This document shows positions 26,546-34,311 of a stretch of 64,000 nucleotides of DNA, one piece after another. Every line of letters starts with the position of its first letter. Positions within the stretch are counted from its first letter, which is position 1. The position numbers and the translations under genes are program-made. This DNA comes from Brachyspira pilosicoli (GTDB taxonomy: Bacteria; Spirochaetota; Brachyspiria; Brachyspirales; Brachyspiraceae): positions 186,001 to 250,000 of the forward strand of contig NZ_JAWLPU010000002.1 in the NCBI RefSeq assembly GCF_036997485.1, given 5' to 3'. Below the pieces are notes generated by a model. The model saw nothing but the letters and a program-made list of their open reading frames with translations. It was not told where the DNA came from and did no database searches.

Positions 26546-28749
26546 TTGCCATTATTATTTTGGTTTTGCATAGATTCAAGTCTTTTTCTCTCACGTTCAG
26601 CCTGCTGCAATTCTGACTGCATTCTATAGTAGGAAGCTAATCTCTGCTGTCTATACTCTTCTATTCTATCTTTTTCTGCATCCATACGTTTTTTATTATC
26701 ATCAAGACGAGTTTTTGTCATAGCAATAGTATTTTCAACTATACCCCTAGTCTGTGAATAAGGTGTTACAAAGTCATTCATAGCATAAGCAACCCCAGTG
26801 TCCGGTATATCATCTCCAGAAGTATCATTAGCAAATAATTCTTCTATACCGTCCATTTGAGTTTCTATTTTATTCATAAACTTCTCTTCATCTATCTGTA
26901 AATATCCTTTTTTAACTACAGACCAATCCTCACCAGCATTTCCTCTGTTAATGCCTATCTGGTCTAATAAAGCTAACTCTTCACCATATTCTGTTTCATA
27001 AGGAGCAGCTATAATAGATTTTATTCTTTGTGATATATTATTAACTAAAGTATTACCGCTAAATACACCAATATAATATAATTTCTTTCTTAAAGCAGTA
27101 TCACTAAGCTCAGGGTCAAAAGTAACCCCTAATGTATTTGCCAAATCTATCATATCGGTTCTGCTCATAGTCTCTAAACTTTCCATTACATCATTATTTA
27201 AAGGCATATGAGTAGTATCATTAAGTAAATCTATGACATCATTATAAGCACTTACAAAATTAACTATAGCATCAACTACGCCCTCTTTATCTACTTCTAT
27301 AGTAGTAGCAAATGCCTCTGGTGTAGGTTTTATAGCTGTAATATTAAGACCATCTACAACATCTTTAAACTCATTGCTTTCACTAAGCACATCTATACCA
27401 TCAACAGAAGCCCTCGCATCAGTTGCCTCAGATATTAAATAGTTTGGAGCATCCTCCTCTCTGCCCATATCTTCAACTAATAAATCCTTATAAAAAATGT
27501 TATACCCTTCATTTTTATTTATAAGAACTACCTGAGTAATAACATCTCCCTCTTCAAACTGACTTCCTATAGGTATATTCAATCTCTGCCAACTAGAGCT
27601 AATAGTAGGCAAAGCAAAGAATTTTTCAACCTCATCTCCTGCTTTATTAATATATTTAACTCCTATTATCTCAGAATTAAATCCTGTAGCGTCTATTGCT
27701 TCTGGTGCTTCAGCTTCAACATCTTTTTTAGCTGCTCTCTCTGCTTCGAGTGCTTCTTTATATTTCTTTATATCCTCAAAAGTTCTTGAGCTATCTGCTG
27801 GCGATAAACCTTCTCCATAAAGCTCAACATCTTTATATATTACACTATCTATTTTGTTGAAAGTAAGCCCTGTATCAGGTATAGACAAATCAACAGTAGG
27901 AGGCATTATAGGAGCTTCTTCAGCAACATCATCTAAAGTATCAGAAGCCCTCGCTGTAATCGAAATAGTAATATTTTCATTAGCTTCAGCCTCTCTATGC
28001 AAAGGCATTGATAATTTATTTACGCCCTTTAACACAATAAAATCATTCTTTATCATGTAATTTGTAGTTAAATTATCAGATTCATCTTTCCATTTATTTA
28101 TTAAACTTTCATTAAATATATGACCCAAATATCTATAAGGTCTTCTTGTAAACATATTAAGCTCTTTTAATATACCAGCATCATCACTTACAACTTCCAC
28201 TATATTTTTAGAGCCAGTTTTTACTAAATCTATTGTAAGAACTTGAAGATTTCTTGATTTTTGTGTAATTGTTGTTTTTATTTTTTTACCGAATGCTTTT
28301 TCTAAAGTTTTTTGTAAATTGACTAAGCTTCCGCCTGCAAAATCTATAGTATATTCATCTTCTGCTATTTTTAATTTAATAACACCAGCAGGAAGAGTAT
28401 CATTCATATTATATGCTTTTGAAGAGAATTTCTGACTATTTGCTAACTCTTTAATTTCTATATCATAAGTAGTTGTGCTTGCAAGTCTATTAGCAGATAC
28501 AGTAAAATAATCTGGAACCCCCTCTCCTGTACCAACGTAATTTTTAAAAGGAGAGCGAAAACCATACAATTCTTTAGAAGTAGTTGTTAATATATTTAAT
28601 CTGTTTTTTAAATCTTCATAAGCAGATATTTGTCTCTGATAATTTTTAGCGTTATCAGAAAGATTTGAAAGAGTAAGACTCCTCTTATTAACTTCCGCAT
28701 CTACTGCATTCTTATAAACTTCTTGAAGAAAAGCATCACTAGTAGCCAT
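26542..28749 (-). CDS. fliD: Flagellar filament cap protein FliD (HAP2)
   Basis: A 735-residue FliD, the cap that folds flagellin at the filament tip. The N-terminal FliD domain (about 1-105) has the predicted coiled coil NAKNYQRQISAYEDLKNRL and the FTVSANRLASTTTYDIEIKELA block; the C-terminal domain (about 480-720) ends in a long coiled coil (RTRLDDNKKRMDAEKDR type, then QQRLASYYRMQSELQQAE). It is clearly longer than the roughly 470-500 residues of E. coli or Bacillus FliD because of a central insertion (about 170-420) with acidic and Ala-rich stretches. AGGGG precedes the start, and a weak sigma-28-like motif lies about 93 nt upstream. Confidence 0.9.
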   Translation of the reverse strand: MATSDAFLQEVYKNAVDAEVNKRSLTLSNLSDNAKNYQRQISAYEDLKNRLNILTTTSKELYGFRSPFKNYVGTGEGVPDYFTVSANRLASTTTYDIEIKELANSQKFSSKAYNMNDTLPAGVIKLKIAEDEYTIDFAGGSLVNLQKTLEKAFGKKIKTTITQKSRNLQVLTIDLVKTGSKNIVEVVSDDAGILKELNMFTRRPYRYLGHIFNESLINKWKDESDNLTTNYMIKNDFIVLKGVNKLSMPLHREAEANENITISITARASDTLDDVAEEAPIMPPTVDLSIPDTGLTFNKIDSVIYKDVELYGEGLSPADSSRTFEDIKKYKEALEAERAAKKDVEAEAPEAIDATGFNSEIIGVKYINKAGDEVEKFFALPTISSSWQRLNIPIGSQFEEGDVITQVVLINKNEGYNIFYKDLLVEDMGREEDAPNYLISEATDARASVDGIDVLSESNEFKDVVDGLNITAIKPTPEAFATTIEVDKEGVVDAIVNFVSAYNDVIDLLNDTTHMPLNNDVMESLETMSRTDMIDLANTLGVTFDPELSDTALRKKLYYIGVFSGNTLVNNISQRIKSIIAAPYETEYGEELALLDQIGINRGNAGEDWSVVKKGYLQIDEEKFMNKIETQMDGIEELFANDTSGDDIPDTGVAYAMNDFVTPYSQTRGIVENTIAMTKTRLDDNKKRMDAEKDRIEEYRQQRLASYYRMQSELQQAERERKRLESMQNQNNNGN

Positions 28750-28841
28750 ATATAAAATTCCCCTAAATTTTTTATATATAATTAAAAACTAAAATATACA
28801 TAATATGTAAAAATATCTTTTACTATATAAATATATAAAAT

Positions 28842-28868
28842 ATTTCGGTATAATGTTAAATATAGTTA
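28842..28868 (-). promoter_or_regulatory. Weak sigma-28-like promoter candidate for fliD
   Basis: On the minus strand TAAC (28868-28865), 15 nt, ACCGAAAT (28849-28842). Spacing is exact and the CCGA core matches, but three bases of the -10 and one of the -35 differ from the consensus. Confidence 0.35.
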
Positions 28869-28884
28869 GCATAATATTTAAAAA

Positions 28885-29307
28885 CTATTCTTCAATCTTT
28901 CTTATATCATTTATAATACTATCTATATTCTCCAATTCTTCAATAGAATAATCTTTTAATTTCATTACAATAGATAGCAGCTTTTCGTTATTTTCTGAAT
29001 TTTCATAATTAGAAAAAAGAAGAAAAGATATAGGTATATTCAATACTTTAGCTATCTTATTCAAATTAGTTATAGATATATTTCTTTTTCCTACCTCCAC
29101 TCCTTGCAAATATTTTGGAGACATTTGTGCCATCTCCGCTATATATGATATAGTTCTATTTTGGGATTTTCTTATAACTCGTATACTATTTCCAATATGA
29201 GTTAAAATAGATAGCTCATCATTATCATCATCAATATTTTTATTTTCATCTTTACAATCTGATACTACACTCTTAAAAAAATGTTTCTTTAAATTGTTTA
29301 TATCCAT
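28885..29307 (-). CDS. XRE-family transcriptional regulator
   Basis: A 140-residue protein with a Cro/CI-type helix-turn-helix (about residues 33-90): IGNSIRVIRKSQNRTISYIAEMAQMSPKYLQGVEVGKRNISITNL. The C-terminal part is helical and acidic, probably for dimerisation. The gene starts 3 nt after the radC-like gene, with AGGAG inside the end of that gene, so the two are co-translated. A palindrome in front of the radC-like gene (30022-30042) is the natural candidate operator for autoregulation. Confidence 0.88.
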   Translation of the reverse strand: MDINNLKKHFFKSVVSDCKDENKNIDDDNDELSILTHIGNSIRVIRKSQNRTISYIAEMAQMSPKYLQGVEVGKRNISITNLNKIAKVLNIPISFLLFSNYENSENNEKLLSIVMKLKDYSIEELENIDSIINDIRKIEE

Positions 29308-29310
29308 TTA

Positions 29311-30003
29311 TTATACTCCTACTTTTATACTATCTTTATATTTATCTAATATACCATTATCCCTAAAACTATAATGAATATTACCTGCTATTATAATATG
29401 ATCTATAACCCTAATGTTGACCATAAAAAATGCCTTATATATTATCTCTGTTATTTCAATATCAGCATTGGAAGGCTTAGCTATTCCAGACGGGTGATTG
29501 TGTGATAATATAACATAGCTGGAACCTAAAGATAATGCCTTCTCTACTAAATCTCTTGGGTAAATAGTGGCAGAATCTATAGTCCCCCTAAATATTTGTT
29601 CTATAGAAATAAACCTCTTATTAATGTCTAAACATACTATAGAAAAAGTTTCAAACTTGAGTCTTCCGAATTTGATGATAAGATAATTTATTAAATCCTT
29701 TTTTTTGAACTCTAAAATATCACTTTTTAAACTATTATTTAAATAATACTCTAATAGTATTGGTATATTTTTTAGTATAAAAATCTTTTTTGAAGTTATC
29801 CCTTTAATTTTTAAAAGCTCTTTCTCATCAGAGTTTACTATGTTATACAAATTATGAAACTTATAATAAAGTTTATCTGTTATAATATTAGCACGGCTTA
29901 GAGATATACCATTAGAAAGCAGATGCGAAACTATTTCTTTTTCTTTCTCTAAATCAATGCTTTCGTAATTTGAATCAAAAATAAAATTATTATTAATAAA
30001 CAT
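29311..30003 (-). CDS. radC: RadC-like JAB/MPN-domain protein
   Basis: A 230-residue RadC/UPF0758 protein. The MPN domain (about 105-225) has the JAMM metal motif SHNHPSGIAKPSNADIEIT with both His and the Asp; upstream, a helix-hairpin-helix-like segment (IKGITSKKIFILKNIP, about 63-78) fits the family's N-terminal domain. RadC's reaction is not settled; the JAMM site suggests a metal hydrolase. It is the first gene of a two-gene operon with an XRE regulator, an unusual pairing for a housekeeping radC. AAGGA precedes the ATG. Confidence 0.9.
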   Translation of the reverse strand: MFINNNFIFDSNYESIDLEKEKEIVSHLLSNGISLSRANIITDKLYYKFHNLYNIVNSDEKELLKIKGITSKKIFILKNIPILLEYYLNNSLKSDILEFKKKDLINYLIIKFGRLKFETFSIVCLDINKRFISIEQIFRGTIDSATIYPRDLVEKALSLGSSYVILSHNHPSGIAKPSNADIEITEIIYKAFFMVNIRVIDHIIIAGNIHYSFRDNGILDKYKDSIKVGV

Positions 30004-30021
30004 ATTAATATATCCTTAAAA

Positions 30022-30042
30022 TTAACTATTACCTATAGTTAA
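30022..30042. promoter_or_regulatory. Palindromic candidate operator upstream of radC-xre
   Basis: TTAACTAT, 5 nt, ATAGTTAA: a perfect 8-bp dyad, 19 nt before the radC-like start and within the likely promoter. The XRE protein encoded in the same operon is the likely binder (inference). Confidence 0.5.
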
Positions 30043-30158
30043 ACAAATATTTTTTTAAAATAAGCCAAAATTAAATAAATTAAAACAATATTTAATTCAT
30101 AATTTCCCCTTAAAAAGGATATTTGTTTATTTTTTTAAATTAACAATTAGGTAAAATA

Positions 30159-30186
30159 TTGACTTTTTATATAATAGTTATATCAT
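30159..30186 (+). promoter_or_regulatory. Sigma-70 promoter before the 30215 lipoprotein
   Basis: TTGACT (30159-30164), 16 nt, TATCAT (30181-30186), 28 nt before the start codon. Confidence 0.55.
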
Positions 30187-30214
30187 TTTTTTATATAAAG
30201 TTTTGGAGTGAATT

Positions 30215-31243
30215 ATGATAAAAAAAATAATTATTATGTTTATTAATTTATTTTTAATATCCTGTACATCAGATTCTACAACTCCATTTGATATAGAATA
30301 TCTAATACTTCTTGCTGGCGGAGGAAGTGTAATAGAAAAAGAAAAAGCCATTGTTGACCCTGTTCAAATATCAGAGTTTATAAAACAACATGATGGAATA
30401 TATTATGCAAGATATGAAGATGAAAGCCTTGATTTGAGATATATATTAGAAGAAGATAGAATATATACAGGTTATGGAACAGAAATTAATGCAACTAAAA
30501 CATTATTCGGAACTAAATTACAAATATATATTGACGGGAAAGCAGATGGAGTTGGGTATGATAAAAATGATGAGATGTTTACATTTAATTTTGCTACAAA
30601 TCAAAACATATATCTATTTGCAAATGCCATATTCCATAAAGAAACATACAGCAAACCTGCAAAAGGATATGATTATAAAATAGGAGAACCTATAAATGAT
30701 TTAATACAATATTCTGGCAACTATTATTATTACGACTATGATGATACAAAAAAATATTATATACTTATAGATGAAAATGGACAAATATATATAGATGATA
30801 ATTTAAATATAATTTATTCAACTGCATCTATGAAAGATAAAGTATTAACTATTACATACACTAAAACAGGAGGAACTAAAATAAAACAAGAATTACACTT
30901 CTATAATGATAAATTGATTTTTGGTAATTCTTGGATAAATGATCAGTTGCAATATGAAGAATTAAAAAGACATGATTTATTTAGCCCATATACTGGTACA
31001 TACACAGGAAAAGATGTAAATAATGTTAGTATTACCCTAACTGTTAGTTTTAATAAAATAAGTTTAAGTACTCTTGGTCGATATGATACATTTACTCCTG
31101 TGATGTTTGGTAATACATTAATTTTATATCAATACTCATCTAAATATCCGACAAAAGAACATAAATTTGTATTTGATAATAATAAGGTTACATATACTAA
31201 ACCTGATAATGCTGGAATTGTTGTATTATATAAACAAAATTAA
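30215..31243 (+). CDS. Putative lipoprotein, unknown function
   Basis: A 342-residue protein with a lipoprotein signal peptide (lipobox LFLISC, Cys at about 17). The mature part is rich in Tyr, Asn and Lys and looks like repeated beta-structure: three stretches resemble one another in pattern (HDGIYYARYEDESLDLRYIL, YSGNYYYYDYDDTKKYYILI and YTGTYTGKDVNNVSITLTV), each followed by a variable strand. This suggests a three-module beta-rich fold, possibly lipocalin-like or META-like. I do not recognise the family. The ribosome-binding site TGGAG is good. Confidence 0.75.
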   Translation: MIKKIIIMFINLFLISCTSDSTTPFDIEYLILLAGGGSVIEKEKAIVDPVQISEFIKQHDGIYYARYEDESLDLRYILEEDRIYTGYGTEINATKTLFGTKLQIYIDGKADGVGYDKNDEMFTFNFATNQNIYLFANAIFHKETYSKPAKGYDYKIGEPINDLIQYSGNYYYYDYDDTKKYYILIDENGQIYIDDNLNIIYSTASMKDKVLTITYTKTGGTKIKQELHFYNDKLIFGNSWINDQLQYEELKRHDLFSPYTGTYTGKDVNNVSITLTVSFNKISLSTLGRYDTFTPVMFGNTLILYQYSSKYPTKEHKFVFDNNKVTYTKPDNAGIVVLYKQN

Positions 31244-31397
31244 ATTATTTATAATAAAAAACATATTAAGGCTTATATTTCTTAAACTAATGAACTTAGT
31301 AATTCTTTTTTATACTCTGCTGTAGTAATTTTTATGCACTATACAAATTTTTATTTTAATTTTTTATAAGTAATAAATATGTCAAGCAATGTTTTAA

Positions 31398-31447
31398 TTA
31401 TAATAAAAATTTTTTTTTACGCACGCCAAATAAAATTTTTATTATAA
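31398..31447. repeat. 16-bp perfect inverted repeat with GC-rich loop
   Basis: The arms TTATAATAAAAATTTT (31398-31413) and its exact complement (31432-31447) flank an 18-nt loop that carries ACGCACGCC, the only GC-rich part. The lack of a U-tract makes a simple terminator unlikely. A second GC box, ACGTGCGC, follows in the hairpin at 31483-31505. Confidence 0.65.
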
Positions 31448-31482
31448 CTAAAATTCTATTTTACATTTAATTTATATTTTTT

Positions 31483-31505
31483 GTTTAGTTTAACGTGCGC
31501 TAAAC
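31483..31505. repeat. Short hairpin GTTTAG/CTAAAC
   Basis: GTTTAG (31483-31488) pairs with CTAAAC (31500-31505) around a loop holding AACGTGCG. Together with the neighbouring inverted repeat it forms a two-hairpin unit whose loops both carry a GTGCG-type box. Confidence 0.45.
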
Positions 31506-31583
31506 CATATTTACAATATAGTTTTGTTTTATAATTTTTTATATGTATAATAATTTAAAAATAGAAAAAAAACGTTTTAACTA

Positions 31584-31612
31584 TTGACATTTTTTATTAA
31601 ATATGCTAATAT
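31584..31612 (+). promoter_or_regulatory. Sigma-70 promoter of tRNA-Asn
   Basis: TTGACA (31584-31589), 17 nt, TAATAT (31607-31612), 28 nt before the mature tRNA. Confidence 0.75.
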
Positions 31613-31640
31613 ATTAAAACAAGTTAAGAGAAAAAAATAT

Positions 31641-31713
31641 TCCGAGATAGCTCAGTCGGTAGAGCAGGTGACTGTTAATCACCGGGTCGCAGGTTCGAGC
31701 CCTGTTCTCGGAG
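31641..31713 (+). tRNA. tRNA-Asn (anticodon GUU)
   Basis: A 73-nt cloverleaf: acceptor TCCGAGA pairs with TCTCGGA, D arm GCTC/GAGC, anticodon stem GGTGA/TCACC with loop CTGTTAA (anticodon GTT at 31674-31676), T arm with GGTTCGAGC. The discriminator is G and CCA is not encoded. It is a single tRNA with its own promoter and terminator. Confidence 0.97.
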
Positions 31714-31721
31714 CATTATTT

Positions 31722-31746
31722 AGCCCCATATTTAGGGGCTTTTTTA
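31722..31746 (+). terminator. Terminator of tRNA-Asn
   Basis: AGCCCC, a 7-nt loop, GGGGCT, followed by T6, 8 nt after the tRNA. Confidence 0.9.
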
Positions 31747-31785
31747 TTGCAAAAATTACTTATTAAAAATAAATAAAAATATAAT

Positions 31786-32877
31786 TCAATAATTTATTTT
31801 AAAAATAACCATAGAACAATCATCATCTGGACTCCTATAGTCCAAATATTCATAAAAATCTATTTTAATAGTTTCTATCATAGTTTCAACACTATAAGTG
31901 CTATTGTTTATAAACATATCTTTTAATCTATTTATACCGTATAGATCATATTTGTTTTTTGATTTGGAAGCCTCAATAATACCATCTGTAAAAAATAAAA
32001 AAACATCCCCATTGTTAAGCTTAATATCCTCTTCATGAAAATATGCACTAGGAAATAACCCTATTATGGTGCCTCCATTTCTATATTCTTTAATAGTATT
32101 ATTATGTATTGCAAGTAATGGAGTGTGCGATGCATTTGAATAAGTTAAAACTCTATTTTTTAAATCTATTTTTGCAACAATCATAGTAGAATAATAACCA
32201 CTTGGCATCATATTAATTAAAGTATCGTTTATATCATGAATCAAATCTTTAACACTTGTAAAATTCTTAGATAAATCTCTAAATGCCGTCTTTATTACCG
32301 CAGTTATTATAGCAGCATCTATACCATGCCCGCTAACATCCGATATAATAAAAAGTATTTGGCTATTGTCATTATTTAAATAAACATAATCAAAAAAATC
32401 TCCTCCTATTATTTCTACAGGATTATAAAATGAATAAGATGATAAATAATCATTTTTAGGCATTTTCTTAGGAAGCATAGAACTTTGTATCTTTTTGGCA
32501 TTTTTCATATCTTTTTTATACTTTTTTCTTATATTATCCAGTACCTCATATCTCCCTAATATATACATGTTTTTTTCTTTTAATATTTTTATAGCATTCT
32601 GATAATCATTTAGTATATTACTGCTAATCTTTGAAAGCCTATATGTAACCCCATTATTTTGTGTTTCCATTATCTCTTTATAATTGCTCGTAGAATTGTT
32701 TACAAAAAAATATACAATAGAAAAAGAAATTAAAAAAATTAAGAATAATAAGAGTAAAACAGTAAATACTATTTTTGTTTCATAATAAATTATAGATGCA
32801 ATATTTAATATAAGAAATAGCAAAGAAAATACTATAGCAATAATCTTAAAAAATATTAATAAATTTTCATTTCTCAT
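31786..32877 (-). CDS. Membrane-bound SpoIIE/RsbU-type PP2C phosphatase
   Basis: A 363-residue protein: two N-terminal transmembrane helices (about 7-32 and 35-57), a coiled-coil linker (about 75-125) and a PP2C-like SpoIIE domain (about 130-363). The catalytic pattern is present: IIGGDFFDYV with metal-binding Asp, ISDVSGHGIDAAI, FLFFTDGIIEA and RSPDDDCSMVIF. Such phosphatases dephosphorylate anti-anti-sigma or similar STAS partners; none is encoded nearby, so its target is elsewhere. A single gene facing the tRNA-Asn terminator. Confidence 0.92.
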   Translation of the reverse strand: MRNENLLIFFKIIAIVFSLLFLILNIASIIYYETKIVFTVLLLLFLIFLISFSIVYFFVNNSTSNYKEIMETQNNGVTYRLSKISSNILNDYQNAIKILKEKNMYILGRYEVLDNIRKKYKKDMKNAKKIQSSMLPKKMPKNDYLSSYSFYNPVEIIGGDFFDYVYLNNDNSQILFIISDVSGHGIDAAIITAVIKTAFRDLSKNFTSVKDLIHDINDTLINMMPSGYYSTMIVAKIDLKNRVLTYSNASHTPLLAIHNNTIKEYRNGGTIIGLFPSAYFHEEDIKLNNGDVFLFFTDGIIEASKSKNKYDLYGINRLKDMFINNSTYSVETMIETIKIDFYEYLDYRSPDDDCSMVIFKINY

Positions 32878-32950
32878 ATATATAATTATTGATTATAACA
32901 AAAAGAAATAATTATGCAAATTTATTAATACATAATAATTTATAAAGATT

Positions 32951-33319
32951 TTATTTTTTAAAAATAAAGAATACAGCCAATATCAAACATAAAAATCCAA
33001 TAAAATGATTAATTCTTAAAGTTTCTGTTTTAAAAAACACAACTGTAAATATTGTAAATATTGTTAAAGTAATAACTTCCTGCATAACCTTTAATTGCAT
33101 AAGAGAAAAAGGTCCGCCATTTCCATTAAAACCAATTCTATTAGCAGGCACTTGAAAGCAATATTCAAATAAAGCAATTCCCCAACTAATTAATATAATA
33201 AAAGGAAGAGATAATTTAGCAAAACCTTTCATTTCACTGAATTTTAAATGACCATACCATGCTATAGTCATAAATGTATTTGATAAAATAAGTAGTATTA
33301 TAGTAGTTATACCTTTCAT
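32951..33319 (-). CDS. DUF486 (DMT-like) small membrane protein
   Basis: A 122-residue protein with four predicted transmembrane helices (about 4-20, 33-51, 78-97, 101-120), matching DUF486 in length and in the central block WGIALFEYCFQVPANRIGF. The family is placed in the drug/metabolite transporter superfamily, substrate unknown. AGGAG precedes the ATG. The gene lies between a phosphatase and the MurB-like gene on the same strand. Confidence 0.88.
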   Translation of the reverse strand: MKGITTIILLILSNTFMTIAWYGHLKFSEMKGFAKLSLPFIILISWGIALFEYCFQVPANRIGFNGNGGPFSLMQLKVMQEVITLTIFTIFTVVFFKTETLRINHFIGFLCLILAVFFIFKK

Positions 33320-33375
33320 AATTTTTTAATCTCCTGTTTTTTATTATGATTTGTAACAAAGAAGTATTTATTTTA

Positions 33376-34311
33376 CTAACTTAAAAGCTTAATATTAATT
33401 TTAGGATTTAAAGCATAATGTTGTTCTATTTTCTTTTTCGTATCATCTATCAAAGATAAAACATCTGAAGCTTTAGACATATCAGTAGAGCAATTATCAA
33501 TATAAATGCATTCATTAACTATATAATTAGGAAATCTTTTATGCCATCTCATAGTACCAGCCTTCATATCAAGTCCGCCAACTCTCTCAACCATCTCATA
33601 AGCTTTTATATTATCAAAATCTTCAAATACAGGACCAATATTAGCTTCCATTGGTGCAACAGAGCCTCTTATATATCTAAACCAATCAATTCTATTATCT
33701 ATACTTTCAGGAGAGTCCTTCTCTAATCTTAAAGTAACAGATAAAATAATCATATTATCCTTAATCTCTCTGCTGGAAGATAAATACTCGTTTTTAGAAA
33801 TATCTTTTATAATCATTAAATCTTGATAAAGCACAGTTAAAGTTTCTACAATGTTCATAAATGATATACCAAAAGATTCAAGCTCCCCATAAATAGCAGA
33901 CTCTATTCGGCTATTTACTAAAGCAACAAATTCTAAACCAGATAAATTTCTAATACGTGCCTCATGTGAAAGTCTCTCTAAAATGGCAGAACTATTTGCT
34001 TTTAATACACAATCATCTAAAAACTCAAAATCTTCAAAACTGCCTTCCATAGATATAATAACCCCATCATACCCCTCATCAGATACAAGGAATTTGTTTT
34101 TATCTTTTATCACAAAATATTTTATATTATTTTTATTTAGAAACACAAGCAAAGATAAAAGTTCATCTATATTTTTTACAGTAACATATAAATCTACTAT
34201 TCCCCCCACACTAAAACTAGTACATTCTTTAAATGGACGATTTTTATTGTATGTAACTTCATTTTCTTGTAAAAAATCTTCAAGAGCCTGATAATTTTTT
34301 TGCATAATCAT
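33376..34311 (-). CDS. Degenerate MurB-like protein (probable pseudoenzyme)
   Basis: A 311-residue protein with the overall MurB (UDP-N-acetylenolpyruvoylglucosamine reductase) layout: TSFSVGGIVDLYV at 31-43, LVSDEGYDGVII at 75-86, and NYIVNE and a final helix near the end. The functional motifs are lost. The FAD-binding GGGSN is KDKNK (about 69-73), the GIPGxxGGA loop is ALVNSRIESA (about 130-139), the catalytic Ser of GSxF is Pro (GPVF, 226-229), and the final catalytic Glu of PEV is Lys (PKI). The reading frame is intact, so it is a conserved non-enzymatic paralogue rather than a decaying gene. It overlaps the end of murC by 32 nt, implying a role with MurC. Confidence 0.8.
   Translation of the reverse strand: MIMQKNYQALEDFLQENEVTYNKNRPFKECTSFSVGGIVDLYVTVKNIDELLSLLVFLNKNNIKYFVIKDKNKFLVSDEGYDGVIISMEGSFEDFEFLDDCVLKANSSAILERLSHEARIRNLSGLEFVALVNSRIESAIYGELESFGISFMNIVETLTVLYQDLMIIKDISKNEYLSSSREIKDNMIILSVTLRLEKDSPESIDNRIDWFRYIRGSVAPMEANIGPVFEDFDNIKAYEMVERVGGLDMKAGTMRWHKRFPNYIVNECIYIDNCSTDMSKASDVLSLIDDTKKKIEQHYALNPKINIKLLS

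Larger units (their letters stand above)
31244..31640. other. Intergenic region with two hairpin-forming repeats
   Basis: No gene is seen in these 397 bases. They hold a 16-bp inverted repeat (31398-31447), a second short hairpin carrying a GTGCG box (31483-31505) and the tRNA-Asn promoter (31584-31612). The rest is AT-rich. Confidence 0.7.
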
